This document shows positions 42,831 to 51,378 of a DNA stretch of 64,000 bases, piece by piece. The first letter of the stretch is position 1. Each line of letters starts with the position of its first letter. The DNA is from Stieleria maiorica. Its GTDB lineage: Bacteria > Planctomycetota > Planctomycetia > Pirellulales > Pirellulaceae. Under the pieces are notes generated by a model. The model saw only the letters and a program-made list of their open reading frames with translations. It had not been told where the DNA came from and ran no database searches. The position numbers and the translations under genes were made by a program. The DNA lies in the NCBI RefSeq assembly GCF_008035925.1, contig NZ_CP036264.1, positions 8,809,121 through 8,873,120 of the forward strand, written 5' to 3'.

Positions 42831-43530
42831 AATTCCCGCCGCGCCTCTTCTCGTCGACCTCTTGAAAACGCCAACCTGCGGCTTCCCAATCGGGATGGAC
42901 CCAGCGATGCCATTGACTTGACGGCAATCCGGCTTGTCGGGGGTTGTTTCCGATGTACCGGACGACGCGAAACAAATGTTCTTCATCGCGGATGATGCGG
43001 TCATAGCTTTCGTCGGCCCAAACGACTCCATGACGATCCAGTTGCTTGTTGATCTGGAACCCCACATAGCCCTTCCAACTATTCAGGATGCCCTCCAATT
43101 CAAATCCTTCCGACGGCTTCACGACCAAATGGCAATGATTGGGCATGATGCAATAGCAAGATGTGAAATACCGTTGTTGCTGAAAATGCAGGAGTGAATC
43201 GGACATCAGCTTCACGTGGGCTTCATCGCGAAGGTAACACTCACCGTAGCCTTCATCCATCCAACGCTCGGTTCGTAGAGTGATCTCATGCGCGAATGCG
43301 TGCCATTGTGCTTCGGACCTTGGTGGCGGATGCGTCTTTTCCCAAATTTCCCGCCATCGTTTAAGATCGTCTCGTTGTGTTCGCGGGATGGAATCGGCCA
43401 GTCGAAACGTCACAAAATACGTTGCCCCATCTTGCCGCCAGTGCGGCAGATGTCGCTGGTAAAACCGAATGGGCAGATCGGGATCAAGCCCACGAAAGTA
43501 CGGCGGAGCGGAAAGGTTGAAGGTCGTCAT
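42829..43530 (-). CDS. REP-associated tyrosine transposase, RAYT-2
   Basis: The 233-aa protein is a typical RAYT (Y1_Tnp family). It has YQRHLPHWRQDGATYFVTFRLADSIP at the start, HUH motif YCIMPNHCHLVVKP, catalytic-Tyr helix ILNSWKGYVGFQINKQL, VVWADESYDRIIRDEEHLFRVVRYIGNNPRQAGL, and a short tail. HUH and Tyr are intact, so single-strand DNA nicking activity at cognate repeats is plausible. The frame continues upstream into repeat-derived sequence; I use the ATG at 43530 (MTTFNLSAPPYF). The family-M array touches its stop codon (overlap of 2 nt), and another copy lies 74 nt upstream. Confidence 0.92.
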   Translation of the reverse strand: MTTFNLSAPPYFRGLDPDLPIRFYQRHLPHWRQDGATYFVTFRLADSIPRTQRDDLKRWREIWEKTHPPPRSEAQWHAFAHEITLRTERWMDEGYGECYLRDEAHVKLMSDSLLHFQQQRYFTSCYCIMPNHCHLVVKPSEGFELEGILNSWKGYVGFQINKQLDRHGVVWADESYDRIIRDEEHLFRVVRYIGNNPRQAGLPSSQWHRWVHPDWEAAGWRFQEVDEKRRGGN

Positions 43531-43603
43531 CGGCAGTTGAAATGCTCGATTGCGCTTCCGGGCTGTCAGGTTCGGGCACCATCTGAACCAGACGGTTCTA
43601 AGC

Positions 43604-43731
43604 GACGGCCCGGAAGGGACCGTCGTACAATCATCCACGTAGGACATCCCTTCCGGGTTGTCCTCCCCTTCAGCCAACGGCTGAAGCCGCGGGCTTCAAG
43701 CGACGGCCCGGAAGGGACCGTCGTACAATCA
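43604..43731. repeat. Family-M repeat between RAYT-2 and RND pump gene
   Basis: One full unit from 43604 and a partial palindrome ending at the TGA of the RND gene (43729-43731). A further GGCCCTTCCGGGCCGTC palindrome lies within the last codons of the pump gene (about 43739-43755) and encodes its C-terminal DGPEGP. Confidence 0.9.
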
Positions 43732-46700
43732 TTTCGCCGGCCCTTCCGGGCCGTCGTGCGGTATTCGGTACAAGGTCGCGTAGAGTGTGGGCACCATCAC
43801 CATCGTCAGCCCGGTTCCGACGATCAGCCCGAAGAAGATCGTCACGGCCAAGGCGACCCAAAATACGTCCTGCAGCATCGGCAACACACCCAGCACGGTG
43901 GTGCCCGCGGCGTTGACCACGGGGCTCAAACGCGAAACACCGGCTTCCACCACGGCGTTGTATGGCGTCAGGCCCTTCCCCAGGTTGGCGTTCACTTCAT
44001 CCAGCAACACGACCGCGTTTTTGATCATCATCCCCGACAGACTCATCGCTCCCAACAACGCGATGAATCCGAACGGAGTCTGTGTCACCAACATGCCGCC
44101 GGTGATGCCGATCATCACAAACGGAATCACGCCGATGCAAATCAGCATGGGGCGGAACCCGTTGAACAGTGCGACCAGAATGAACAGCATGATGACGATG
44201 GCCGGAACGATCCCGGGCACCAGGGCTTCTTGCGACTGCTTCGCACTCCAATACTCGCCGTCCCAATCCAGTCGGTAGCCCGGCGGAAGCTCAATGGCAT
44301 TGAACTTATCCACGACCACGTTGCGCAGCGTCGGTGCCGTGACGTCGTTGGGTGAGCACTGCACCGTGATGGCGCGGCGGCGGTCCCAACGCCAAATGAT
44401 CGGGTCTTCCCATGGCACCTCGATGCCATCGATGACCTGGGAAACGGGCACCGAGGCGGTCGACAACTTCGGTGTGACTTGAAGCTCTTCCAGCGAGGTG
44501 GCGGCACGCTCGCGTTCCGATTCGACGCTCCGGGCCACGATCGGAATCAAATCGTCTTCCTGTCGGTACTGTCCGACGACGACGCCATCGGAGGCACGTT
44601 TCATCACGCGGGCCAGATCGTCCCGCGACACACCGGCCCAACGGGCACGCTCCTGGTTGTACTGTGGCGACAAGGCCTGAACGCGCTCGCGCCAATTGAC
44701 CCGCACTTCCTTGGCCAGCGGCGTGTCGCGCAAGATCTGTGCGCCCTCTTCGGCCAATCGTCGCAACGTCGTCGGATCGGCGTTGGCCGGTCCGCTGAAG
44801 CGGGCTTCGATCTTCCAGTCATCGAACGCGCCGACGGCGTACTTGCGGACCCGCACCATCGCTTCGGGGACATTCGCTTTGACCCACGCATCGGCGTCGG
44901 CGACCAGTTGGTTGACACCGTCCAATGAGTTGACATTGACGATGATTTGGGCATACGAAGTGTACGGGTCTTCGGCACTGACCGGCAAATAGAACCGCGG
45001 CGGTCCCTTGCCGACAAAGGCACTGACCGTGTTGGTTGCTTCGTGCTGCTGGACGTATTCCTCGATCCGTTGCAAATCCGCATCGGTTTGCTGGATCCGA
45101 GTTCCCTCGGGCGCCCAATAGTCGATCATCACCTGCAATCGACTGGAATCGGGGAAGTACAACTGCGGCACCCAGCGGAATCCGACCACGCTGACCGCCA
45201 ACAGGGCGACCATGCTGGCCAGGAACAGAAAGCGGTAGCGAATGGTCAGCGACAGTAGCGCGCGGAATCTTTGATACAGCGATCCCTGGTACGGGTCGGT
45301 CGCTCCCTCGCCCGGCTTGGGGTCCGGTAAAATCGCCATGCACAACAGCGGCACGATCGTTTGGCAAAAGACCCAGCTCAACAACAACGAGATCGCCACG
45401 ACGGTGAACAGACTGCCTGCATACTCGCCGGTGTCGTAGCTGGATGCGAAGATCGGATAAAACGCCATGCTGGCCACCACCGTCGCGCCCAGCAGCGGGA
45501 TCGCCGGTCCGTCGGCCGCTTCGATCGCCGCTTGTTTACGGTCCATTCCCTTGGCGATTCGCACCATGATGCCGTCGGTCACCACGATCGCGTTGTCGAC
45601 CATCATCCCCATCGCGATGATCAGGGCGCCCAGCGAGATGCGGTGCAGGTCGATCCCCATGATCGCCATCACGACGAAGGTGCCGAGAATCGGGAAAACC
45701 AGCCCACTGATCCCGATGATGATGCCGGGCCGAACCCCCATTGTGATCGCCAGCAACGCCAACACGATCGCGACCGCTTCGAGCAGGCTGATCATGAACG
45801 CGCGGATCGATTCGCTGACCTGATCGGATTGCCAGGAGATACGTTCGACGCTGATTCCGACCGGCAATTGGGCCAGCAATTGATTGATCCGCGCGTCGAT
45901 GCGCTCACCTACCGCCACCACATTTTCACCGGCGGTCGGGGCGATCGCCAACGCGATCGCTTCTCGACCGTTGTGCCGCAGCAACTGCGTCGGAGGGTCG
46001 ACGTAGCCGACATTGACCGTCGCCAGGTCACGGATGCGGATGATTTCATCACGTCCGTCGACCACGCCGGTGATCGCCAATTCGCCGATCGCGTCCGGGG
46101 TGGCAAATTCGCCCGTCGGTGTGACACGCATCCGCTGTGTCTGGTAATCGACGTGACCGGCATCAACAACCAGATTCTGCGATTGCAACGTCTGGATGAA
46201 CTGCGCCGGGGTGATGTTCAGCTCGGCGAGCTGTGAAGAGGAGACGTCCAGGTAGATTCGTTTTTCTTGGACGCCCCAGAAGTCGACGCGCGCGACGCCT
46301 TTGACGACGCTCAGCTCCTTCCGCATGTCCTTGACGTAGCGTTCCAGTTCCGCGTAGCTGTACCCGTCGCTGCTGACCGCCAACAAGAATCCGAACACGT
46401 AACCGAAATCGTCACCGACCTTGGGCTTGCCGGCCCCCGGCGGCAGCGTCGGTTCAATGTCCGCCACCTTTTTCCGCAGCACGTCCCACACCTGCGGCAA
46501 TCGATCGGACCAGTAATTGCTTTTGATATCCACCTTGATGATGGACAGTCCGGGCCGCGAGTTGGAATAGATGGCCTTGACCTCGGCCATCTCTTGCAAC
46601 TTGGTTTCGATCCGGTCGGTCACCTCCAATTCGACCTGCTCGGCGCTCGCGCCGGGATAGGCCGTCGTGATGGCGGCCGTCTTGACCGAGAATTCGGGGT

Positions 46701-46809
46701 CTTCGAGTTGGCCGAGTTGCAGGTAGGAAAAGACACCGCCGGCGACGATCAGCAGAATACCGAAGAAGGTGATCGCGCGTTTTTCAATGGAGATTGCAGC
46801 CAGACTCAT
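43729..46809 (-). CDS. RND efflux pump inner-membrane permease
   Basis: The 1026-aa protein is an AcrB/MexB-superfamily transporter (most like the short-named 'efflux RND permease' group with MSLAAISIEKRAITFFGILL). It has two sets of six membrane helices, VTDRIETKLQEM and PGLSIIKVDIKS porter motifs, and the TM4 proton-relay motif ALIIAMGMMVDNAIVVTDG (D near residue 404). The C-terminus YRIPHDGPEGPAK is encoded by a repeat-like palindrome. The start is the ATG at 46809; the open frame upstream crosses short repeats. It is the last gene of the operon with the adaptor 217 nt upstream; it should export drugs, solvents or lipophilic metabolites. Confidence 0.95.
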   Translation of the reverse strand: MSLAAISIEKRAITFFGILLIVAGGVFSYLQLGQLEDPEFSVKTAAITTAYPGASAEQVELEVTDRIETKLQEMAEVKAIYSNSRPGLSIIKVDIKSNYWSDRLPQVWDVLRKKVADIEPTLPPGAGKPKVGDDFGYVFGFLLAVSSDGYSYAELERYVKDMRKELSVVKGVARVDFWGVQEKRIYLDVSSSQLAELNITPAQFIQTLQSQNLVVDAGHVDYQTQRMRVTPTGEFATPDAIGELAITGVVDGRDEIIRIRDLATVNVGYVDPPTQLLRHNGREAIALAIAPTAGENVVAVGERIDARINQLLAQLPVGISVERISWQSDQVSESIRAFMISLLEAVAIVLALLAITMGVRPGIIIGISGLVFPILGTFVVMAIMGIDLHRISLGALIIAMGMMVDNAIVVTDGIMVRIAKGMDRKQAAIEAADGPAIPLLGATVVASMAFYPIFASSYDTGEYAGSLFTVVAISLLLSWVFCQTIVPLLCMAILPDPKPGEGATDPYQGSLYQRFRALLSLTIRYRFLFLASMVALLAVSVVGFRWVPQLYFPDSSRLQVMIDYWAPEGTRIQQTDADLQRIEEYVQQHEATNTVSAFVGKGPPRFYLPVSAEDPYTSYAQIIVNVNSLDGVNQLVADADAWVKANVPEAMVRVRKYAVGAFDDWKIEARFSGPANADPTTLRRLAEEGAQILRDTPLAKEVRVNWRERVQALSPQYNQERARWAGVSRDDLARVMKRASDGVVVGQYRQEDDLIPIVARSVESERERAATSLEELQVTPKLSTASVPVSQVIDGIEVPWEDPIIWRWDRRRAITVQCSPNDVTAPTLRNVVVDKFNAIELPPGYRLDWDGEYWSAKQSQEALVPGIVPAIVIMLFILVALFNGFRPMLICIGVIPFVMIGITGGMLVTQTPFGFIALLGAMSLSGMMIKNAVVLLDEVNANLGKGLTPYNAVVEAGVSRLSPVVNAAGTTVLGVLPMLQDVFWVALAVTIFFGLIVGTGLTMVMVPTLYATLYRIPHDGPEGPAK

Positions 46810-46869
46810 CGACGCTCCACCACGGTTTTGGGGAACGCGTTTGGTTTGTTGGACGCGGCAGATTGGTAG

Positions 46870-46988
46870 GATGGCCCTTTCGGGCCGTCCAGCGCGGTGC
46901 GAGCACCGGTGCGACCGCCCGAAAGGGCCGTCGTACACGTAGAGACCGGATGGGGCGCGGTGCGGCCGCCCGGAAGGGCCGTCGTACA
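46870..46988. repeat. Short GGCCCGAAAGGGCCGTCGTAC palindromes
   Basis: Three GATGGCCCTTTCGGGCCGTCC / CGCCCGAAAGGGCCGTCGTAC-type palindromes lie in the 217-bp spacer between the adaptor and pump genes. They share the first hairpin of family M but lack the other parts. Confidence 0.75.
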
Positions 46989-47026
46989 GGCGCTGTGTTG
47001 TGGCGATGGGTGAGCGGGGGTCGGTT

Positions 47027-48286
47027 TCATAGCAGCTTCACCTCCTGGCCTTCGGTCAACGAGTTGACACCGGAGGTGACGACGCGTTCTCCCAGCTGAA
47101 TGCCTTCGACGACCTTCAAACCGACGGGCGTCAGCTCTCCGGTCTTGACCGCACGACGCGCGACCTTGCTGGTGCCTTCGTCGTAGACCCAGACGTAGGT
47201 TTGGGTGTCATCATCGGGCAGAGTAAACACCGAACTGGGCGGCACGATCAGATCAGCCTCTTCGGCGACCTCGCCTTCCTCGCGGTGATTGCGAACCATC
47301 CCGGCCATCCCGGGCAGGATCTTGACGTCATCGGGTTGCGCGATCTGAACCGTGACCGGGTAGGTCCGCGTGGTCTGCGACGCTTCTCGACCGATCTTCG
47401 TGACCGTGCCGAAGAAGTCGCGGTCCGGAATGGCGTCGAACCGGCAGGCCACTTTCTTGACTTGTGGGACAAGGCCGATCAGGGACTCCGGGATCTGGAT
47501 CGTGACTTCGATCTCCGACAGATCGAACATCCGGACGACCGGTTGTTTGGCCTGGACCCGTTGGAAATTATCGACGTAACGGACCGAAATTTCACCGTCA
47601 AACGGCGCCGAGAGTGTCGCGTCTTCCAGCTGATTCTTGGCGTCCGCGACGGCGGCTTCCAAGGCCCGAATCTCCGCTCGTTTGGCTTGGATGTCTTCCG
47701 GTCGAGCACCGGTCATGCCGATGTTCAACGCCTCTTTGGCGCTCTCGACTTCCGCGATCGTTCGTTTCTTGCGTGCCAACGAGATGTCAAATTCCGTTTG
47801 TGACACCGCGCGGTCCTTGATCAATCGCGAATTGCGATCGTGTTCGGCGGCAGCCTGTTCGGCAGAAGCCTCCGCCTGGGCGAGCGACGCTTTGAGTTGC
47901 TCGATTTCTTCCGGGCGAGCCCCGGCTTCCATCGCCGACAGATTCGCTTTGGCGCGATCCAGGTTGGCTTGGTTACTGGCCAGTGCCGTTTCGAAATCCC
48001 GAGGATCGATGGCGGCAATCACGTCGCCTTTCTCGACTTCGCTCCCGACGTCGACGGGCAGCGAAATCAGCGGACCGGCGACGTCGAATGACAATTCGAC
48101 TTCTGACTTGGCCGACGCGCGACCAGGAAACTCGCGACCGGAGATCACCGTCAGATCACCGACTTTGACCGTCCGCACGGGGCGAATCGGCGGCGGTTCG
48201 GCAGGCGGGTCGCCGCACCCGGACACGAGCGCGGCGGTGACCGTCATGCAGATCGCCGCTCGGATTTTCAATAGTATCCGGGTCAT
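47027..48286 (-). CDS. RND periplasmic adaptor (HlyD/MFP family) lipoprotein
   Basis: The 419-aa protein has a lipoprotein signal (MTRILLKIRAAICMTVTAAL..VSGC, cysteine about residue 24) followed by the usual barrel and hairpin layout: TVISGREFPGRASAKSEVELSFDVAGPL, GSEVEKGDVIAAIDPRDFE, a long coiled-coil hairpin (about 95-210), the lipoyl half ATLSAPFDGEISVRYVDNFQ, and beta-barrel VTIQIPESLIGLVP. It links the inner-membrane pump to an outer-membrane channel. GGAG is about 9 nt before the ATG. The preceding gene ends 17 nt upstream. No TolC-type gene is in the window. Confidence 0.93.
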   Translation of the reverse strand: MTRILLKIRAAICMTVTAALVSGCGDPPAEPPPIRPVRTVKVGDLTVISGREFPGRASAKSEVELSFDVAGPLISLPVDVGSEVEKGDVIAAIDPRDFETALASNQANLDRAKANLSAMEAGARPEEIEQLKASLAQAEASAEQAAAEHDRNSRLIKDRAVSQTEFDISLARKKRTIAEVESAKEALNIGMTGARPEDIQAKRAEIRALEAAVADAKNQLEDATLSAPFDGEISVRYVDNFQRVQAKQPVVRMFDLSEIEVTIQIPESLIGLVPQVKKVACRFDAIPDRDFFGTVTKIGREASQTTRTYPVTVQIAQPDDVKILPGMAGMVRNHREEGEVAEEADLIVPPSSVFTLPDDDTQTYVWVYDEGTSKVARRAVKTGELTPVGLKVVEGIQLGERVVTSGVNSLTEGQEVKLL

Positions 48287-48303
48287 CCGGTCGCTCTCCT
48301 TCG

Positions 48304-49722
48304 TTATTCCTGTTGGCCTTGGGGATCGTCCATTCGCACCAATAACCATTGCTGCGTGGTTCCGTCGGCAAAGTGTACCAGCGCCGGCGCGGAGTCTTTG
48401 GTCAAATTGACGATTCCCGTTTCCATGATGGGACGCGTCTTGTCGACCACATTCCAAGCCGATCGCTGCGTTTCCTTGTCGACCATGCCTTCGATGGTCT
48501 GCGTACTGTTGTCGGCCGTGTTGTTCAGCGTGCCGGAGATGATCCCTTCCTTGCTGATCACCAACTGCAGAAACAGCGTGGGTTCCGGTCCCGTTTCCTG
48601 ACCGTCGGGGGTCACGGCGAACACGCCCAGCGGCATCCACTCCGATTGATCGACCGGGACGTCGGGGGCACTGGCGGCAATCGCTTCCGCCTGTGCCGCA
48701 TACTCTTCCTCCGTCGCGACGACTTGATCGCCGTAGTAGACCGAACCCTCTTGGTAGTAGACGTTTTCGCCATAGCCGTAGTAAATCGGTTCGCTCCATC
48801 CGTAATTGACCCAGCCGGTCACTCCGCCCCAGGCGGCCCAGCGGTACGGACGCGTGATCGCCCACGCGCCCCACATCGGATGGTCGGACCAGAAGTCGCG
48901 AATCGGGGTGTCTTTCATCTGATCGCGGATCTCATCGCGGCGGTCCGAACGAATCTGTTGTCGGTCGCCTCGGTTGTCAATCCGTTCGGGGCGATTGCCC
49001 ACCAAAGGCCGATCGGCGGGCAGATTATCAATCCCTGGTCGGTTGCCGATTCCAGGTCGGTCTGCGATTCCCGGACGGTCGCCGATGCCGGGGCGATCAC
49101 CGACTCCCGGCCGGTTGCCGATTCCCGGAGGCGTCGCGGGCAACTGACTCGGCCGCGGGCCGGAGTCACGCAGAAAATCCGCCGCCGCGCTTCCGGCCAG
49201 GCCGCCGGCGACACCACCGGCAATGCCGCTGGCGATGTTGCTGCGTCGGTTCGACGCGGCGCCACCGGGGCGCGTGCTGGGGAGCGTACTGGGACGTGCG
49301 CCTGCCGATCCGCCCAGATTCAGAAAGCTCTGCAGGTCGCCCGCGCTCGGCCGCCCGCCTTGGCTGGGGCGTGTGCCAACTCCAGGGCGACTGCCGGTAC
49401 TGGGTCGACTGCCGACGCTCGGTCGAGTGCCGACGTTGGGCCGTGAACCGACACTGGGCCGGCTGCCGACACTGGGCGGAGAAATACTCGGCCGCGAAAC
49501 GCTGGGACGCGAGACGCTGGGACGGCTCATCGAGGAAGGACGGCTCATCGAAGGGGACGGGCGGGAGAAACCGCCACCACCGCTGAATCCGCCACGTGCA
49601 CCGCCACCGCTAAATCCTCCGCCACGCGCGCCGCCACCGCCGCGGCCTCCCCGAGCCAGTGCATCGGATGCCGTCGGTAAACTCAGACTGACGACGACCA
49701 AAAACAAAAAAGCACGTTTCAT
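48304..49722 (-). CDS. Secreted Gly/Arg/Pro-rich protein
   Basis: The 472-aa protein begins with a signal peptide (MKRAFLFLVVVSLSLPTASDALA), then a GGGARGGGFSGGGARGGFSG segment, many RPSVGSRPS/GTRPS repeats and GIGNRPGVGDRPGIGDRPGI repeats to about residue 300. A Trp/Tyr-rich globular part follows (PMWGAWAITRPYRWAAWGGVTGW), and a C-terminal domain resembling small beta-barrel lipid- or stress-related domains (TLFLQLVISKEGIISGTLNN). Planctomycete genomes have many such proteins; their role is unknown. AGGGG precedes the ATG by 7 nt. It sits between the SnoaL-like and adaptor genes, 17 nt before the latter. Confidence 0.85.
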   Translation of the reverse strand: MKRAFLFLVVVSLSLPTASDALARGGRGGGGARGGGFSGGGARGGFSGGGGFSRPSPSMSRPSSMSRPSVSRPSVSRPSISPPSVGSRPSVGSRPNVGTRPSVGSRPSTGSRPGVGTRPSQGGRPSAGDLQSFLNLGGSAGARPSTLPSTRPGGAASNRRSNIASGIAGGVAGGLAGSAAADFLRDSGPRPSQLPATPPGIGNRPGVGDRPGIGDRPGIADRPGIGNRPGIDNLPADRPLVGNRPERIDNRGDRQQIRSDRRDEIRDQMKDTPIRDFWSDHPMWGAWAITRPYRWAAWGGVTGWVNYGWSEPIYYGYGENVYYQEGSVYYGDQVVATEEEYAAQAEAIAASAPDVPVDQSEWMPLGVFAVTPDGQETGPEPTLFLQLVISKEGIISGTLNNTADNSTQTIEGMVDKETQRSAWNVVDKTRPIMETGIVNLTKDSAPALVHFADGTTQQWLLVRMDDPQGQQE

Positions 49723-49862
49723 TTGATTCCCCTTACCGGATGCGATTGTTCGAATGCATGCCACCGAAGCCGCCTTGTGCTGCCCGATGAAACCTCGTCC
49801 ATGCTGTTGATGACGTCCGTGCAGTCTCTTGCTCAGTTGGGTCTTGCTCACTGGAGTCTTGC

Positions 49863-50771
49863 TCACTGGGATCCCTCCACCCCTCCTGCTCGAACGGCCA
49901 CCACTTCATCCACATTGGGTAAGAGCTCGCCATCGACAATCCGGTTGATCGATTGCCAAGTCAACGTATTGTCATCAACGTACGTCAAGATATTGGTCGC
50001 GGACATCTTGCTGCCGTCGTGCATCGTGCCGGTGGACTGAATGTACCACTTCTTGTCCTTTTGTTCCCAGACGCCATCGCTGAATCCACCCCTGGAATCG
50101 AACACCCACGACCGGATCTGTCCGGCGGCGGCGTCCCAGCCGATGATCTGCATCCCCGACTGTTCGATTTGATCACCGACCACCATCGAGAACATTCGCA
50201 CCATGAAGTTTCGATTCTTCGTCCATTGGCACGTCGTTTCGACACGCCCCCGATCGTCTTGATCCACCCAACTGCCGATCATCCACTGCAGGTCTTTCAA
50301 ATGATCTTCGTTTGACACGACAACGGGGACGTCTTCTTCGGTCACGCGGTCGAGCAACCATGCACCGTCACGTTTGACGTATACCGCGGTGTATTCCGAT
50401 TCCTCGGGCTCCTGTTCGGGTCGAATCACCGCCGCGGTGCCGGTTTCCAACGCAACACTGGGCGAGATGAACTGAACCGACTGCGTCGTCGCGGACAGCT
50501 TGACGCCTTTGTTTTCCGCAAAGATCGCGGCAAACTGTTGCTCGATCGCCTCGCGACCGACGACCTGTTCGCCCGACAGCGGATTCGTGTACACCGCCTC
50601 GGGTGACCACATCGACGCCAACGCTTTGGCATCTCCCTGATTGAATGCCGCGACGTATGCCGCGACGTCCTTGCGAATCGTCGCTTCGTCGGCAGCCTGA
50701 TCTGCCGCCACCGGTCTCACGCACAGCGAAACCAACGCCGCTGCCATGAGTGCAAGAGTCACTCGTTTCAC
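49863..50771 (-). CDS. Secreted SnoaL-like (SgcJ/EcaC family) protein
   Basis: The 302-aa protein has a signal peptide (VKRVTLALMAAALVSLCVRPVAAD) and an N-terminal SnoaL-like/DUF4440 cone fold (ATIRKDVAAYVAAFNQGDAKALASMWSPEAVYTNP, GREAIEQQFAAIFAENK). A second half resembles DUF1579/heme-free barrel repeats (LKDLQWMIGSWVDQDDRGRVETTCQW). The likely role is binding a hydrophobic or aromatic ligand in the periplasm. I prefer the GTG at 50771, which has GAGAGG 6 nt upstream and puts the signal at the N-terminus; an in-frame ATG at 50810 directly abuts the ABM stop codon. It follows the ABM monooxygenase in the operon. Confidence 0.85.
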   Translation of the reverse strand: MKRVTLALMAAALVSLCVRPVAADQAADEATIRKDVAAYVAAFNQGDAKALASMWSPEAVYTNPLSGEQVVGREAIEQQFAAIFAENKGVKLSATTQSVQFISPSVALETGTAAVIRPEQEPEESEYTAVYVKRDGAWLLDRVTEEDVPVVVSNEDHLKDLQWMIGSWVDQDDRGRVETTCQWTKNRNFMVRMFSMVVGDQIEQSGMQIIGWDAAAGQIRSWVFDSRGGFSDGVWEQKDKKWYIQSTGTMHDGSKMSATNILTYVDDNTLTWQSINRIVDGELLPNVDEVVAVRAGGVEGSQ

Positions 50772-50810
50772 TTGTCGCCTCTCTTTCGGTAATGAAAAGG
50801 TTTGATTCAT

Positions 50811-51143
50811 TTATTGACGTTGCGCACGAATCACGGACAAAACCAACTCGATTCCGCCGATCGCGTCCACGTCGCTGACATCCACATCGGGTGGCTCCAG
50901 CGACATGTCGATGTAGGGCAACAGCCGACGAAACCGCTCGGACCGAAAATGGTCTTCCAAGTCTTCACGCGTTTCCCACTGCGCCCAATAGGTGATCGCA
51001 TTGTCATCATCTGCATCGCAAAGGACGCGGCAAAACCGACATCCTTTTGCCACCTCCGTGGGTCCGGACAGGCTGCAAAAAACCTGCAGGATCTCCTCTC
51101 GCTTGTCAGGTGGCGCCACCACTCGCAACACGGCTTGGATCAT
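50811..51143 (-). CDS. Antibiotic biosynthesis monooxygenase (ABM) domain protein
   Basis: The 110-aa protein is a small ferredoxin-like dimeric ABM domain: MIQAVLRVVAPPDKREEILQ, VAKGCRFCRVLCDADDDNAITYWAQWETREDLEDHFRSERFRRLLP, matching the YgiN/ActVA-Orf6 fold and the W-x-x-E-x-L-x-x-H pattern. Such proteins oxidise quinols or aromatic compounds or act as quinone/heme-related monooxygenases. It is the first gene after the candidate sigma-54 promoter at 51224-51240 and heads the operon with SnoaL-like, Gly-rich and RND genes. The context suggests a response to aromatic or quinone stress with export. Confidence 0.87.
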   Translation of the reverse strand: MIQAVLRVVAPPDKREEILQVFCSLSGPTEVAKGCRFCRVLCDADDDNAITYWAQWETREDLEDHFRSERFRRLLPYIDMSLEPPDVDVSDVDAIGGIELVLSVIRAQRQ

Positions 51144-51223
51144 GCGATCTACCCCAACGGGTCATTGCCCATGAATGACGACGGACCGACGGGCCCAATG
51201 TCGATTGGACCGGTCGCGTTGAA

Positions 51224-51240
51224 GGCAAAAGGCATACCGG
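51224..51240 (-). promoter_or_regulatory. Candidate sigma-54 (-24/-12) promoter
   Basis: The minus strand reads CCGGTATGCCTTTTGCC. GG and GC are separated by exactly 10 nt, and TTGC at -12 is perfect; consensus is TGGCACG-N4-TTGC. Mismatches are T to C before GG and C to T after it. The +1 would lie about 70 nt before the ABM start. The gene just upstream encodes a sigma-54 activator, which makes the site much more likely. Confidence 0.6.
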
Positions 51241-51325
51241 CTGGAGAAATTGTCACGCAAAGTGCCGTAAGCCGCCGACTACAAATGGCTTACGTGAACG
51301 GACGGTTGCTGCTCGCGCTCCATAC

Positions 51326-51364
51326 AATCCCCAAAACGATGGGGATTCTCCAATATAATGGAGA
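51326..51364. promoter_or_regulatory. Double palindrome, candidate upstream activating sequence
   Basis: Two adjoining perfect inverted repeats: AATCCCC-N8-GGGGATT (51326-51347) and TCTCCA-ATATAA-TGGAGA (51347-51364). They begin 15 nt beyond the activator's stop codon and lie about 90-125 bp upstream of the -24 element, the usual place for dimeric activator sites. A terminator for the activator gene is the alternative, but no U-tract follows. Confidence 0.55.
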
Positions 51365-51378
51365 GCATCATCAGATTT

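Noticed and set aside
42177..42913. Minus-strand open frames of 100-140 residues
   Set aside because: Their products only repeat the same RKGCPTWMTVRRTLSGRR-type peptide and follow the DNA repeat; no start signal.
51326..51364. Rho-independent terminator for the sigma-54 activator
   Set aside because: The stems are short (6-7 bp with 6-8 nt loops) and no U-run follows on the minus strand; the location upstream of a sigma-54 promoter fits an activator site better.
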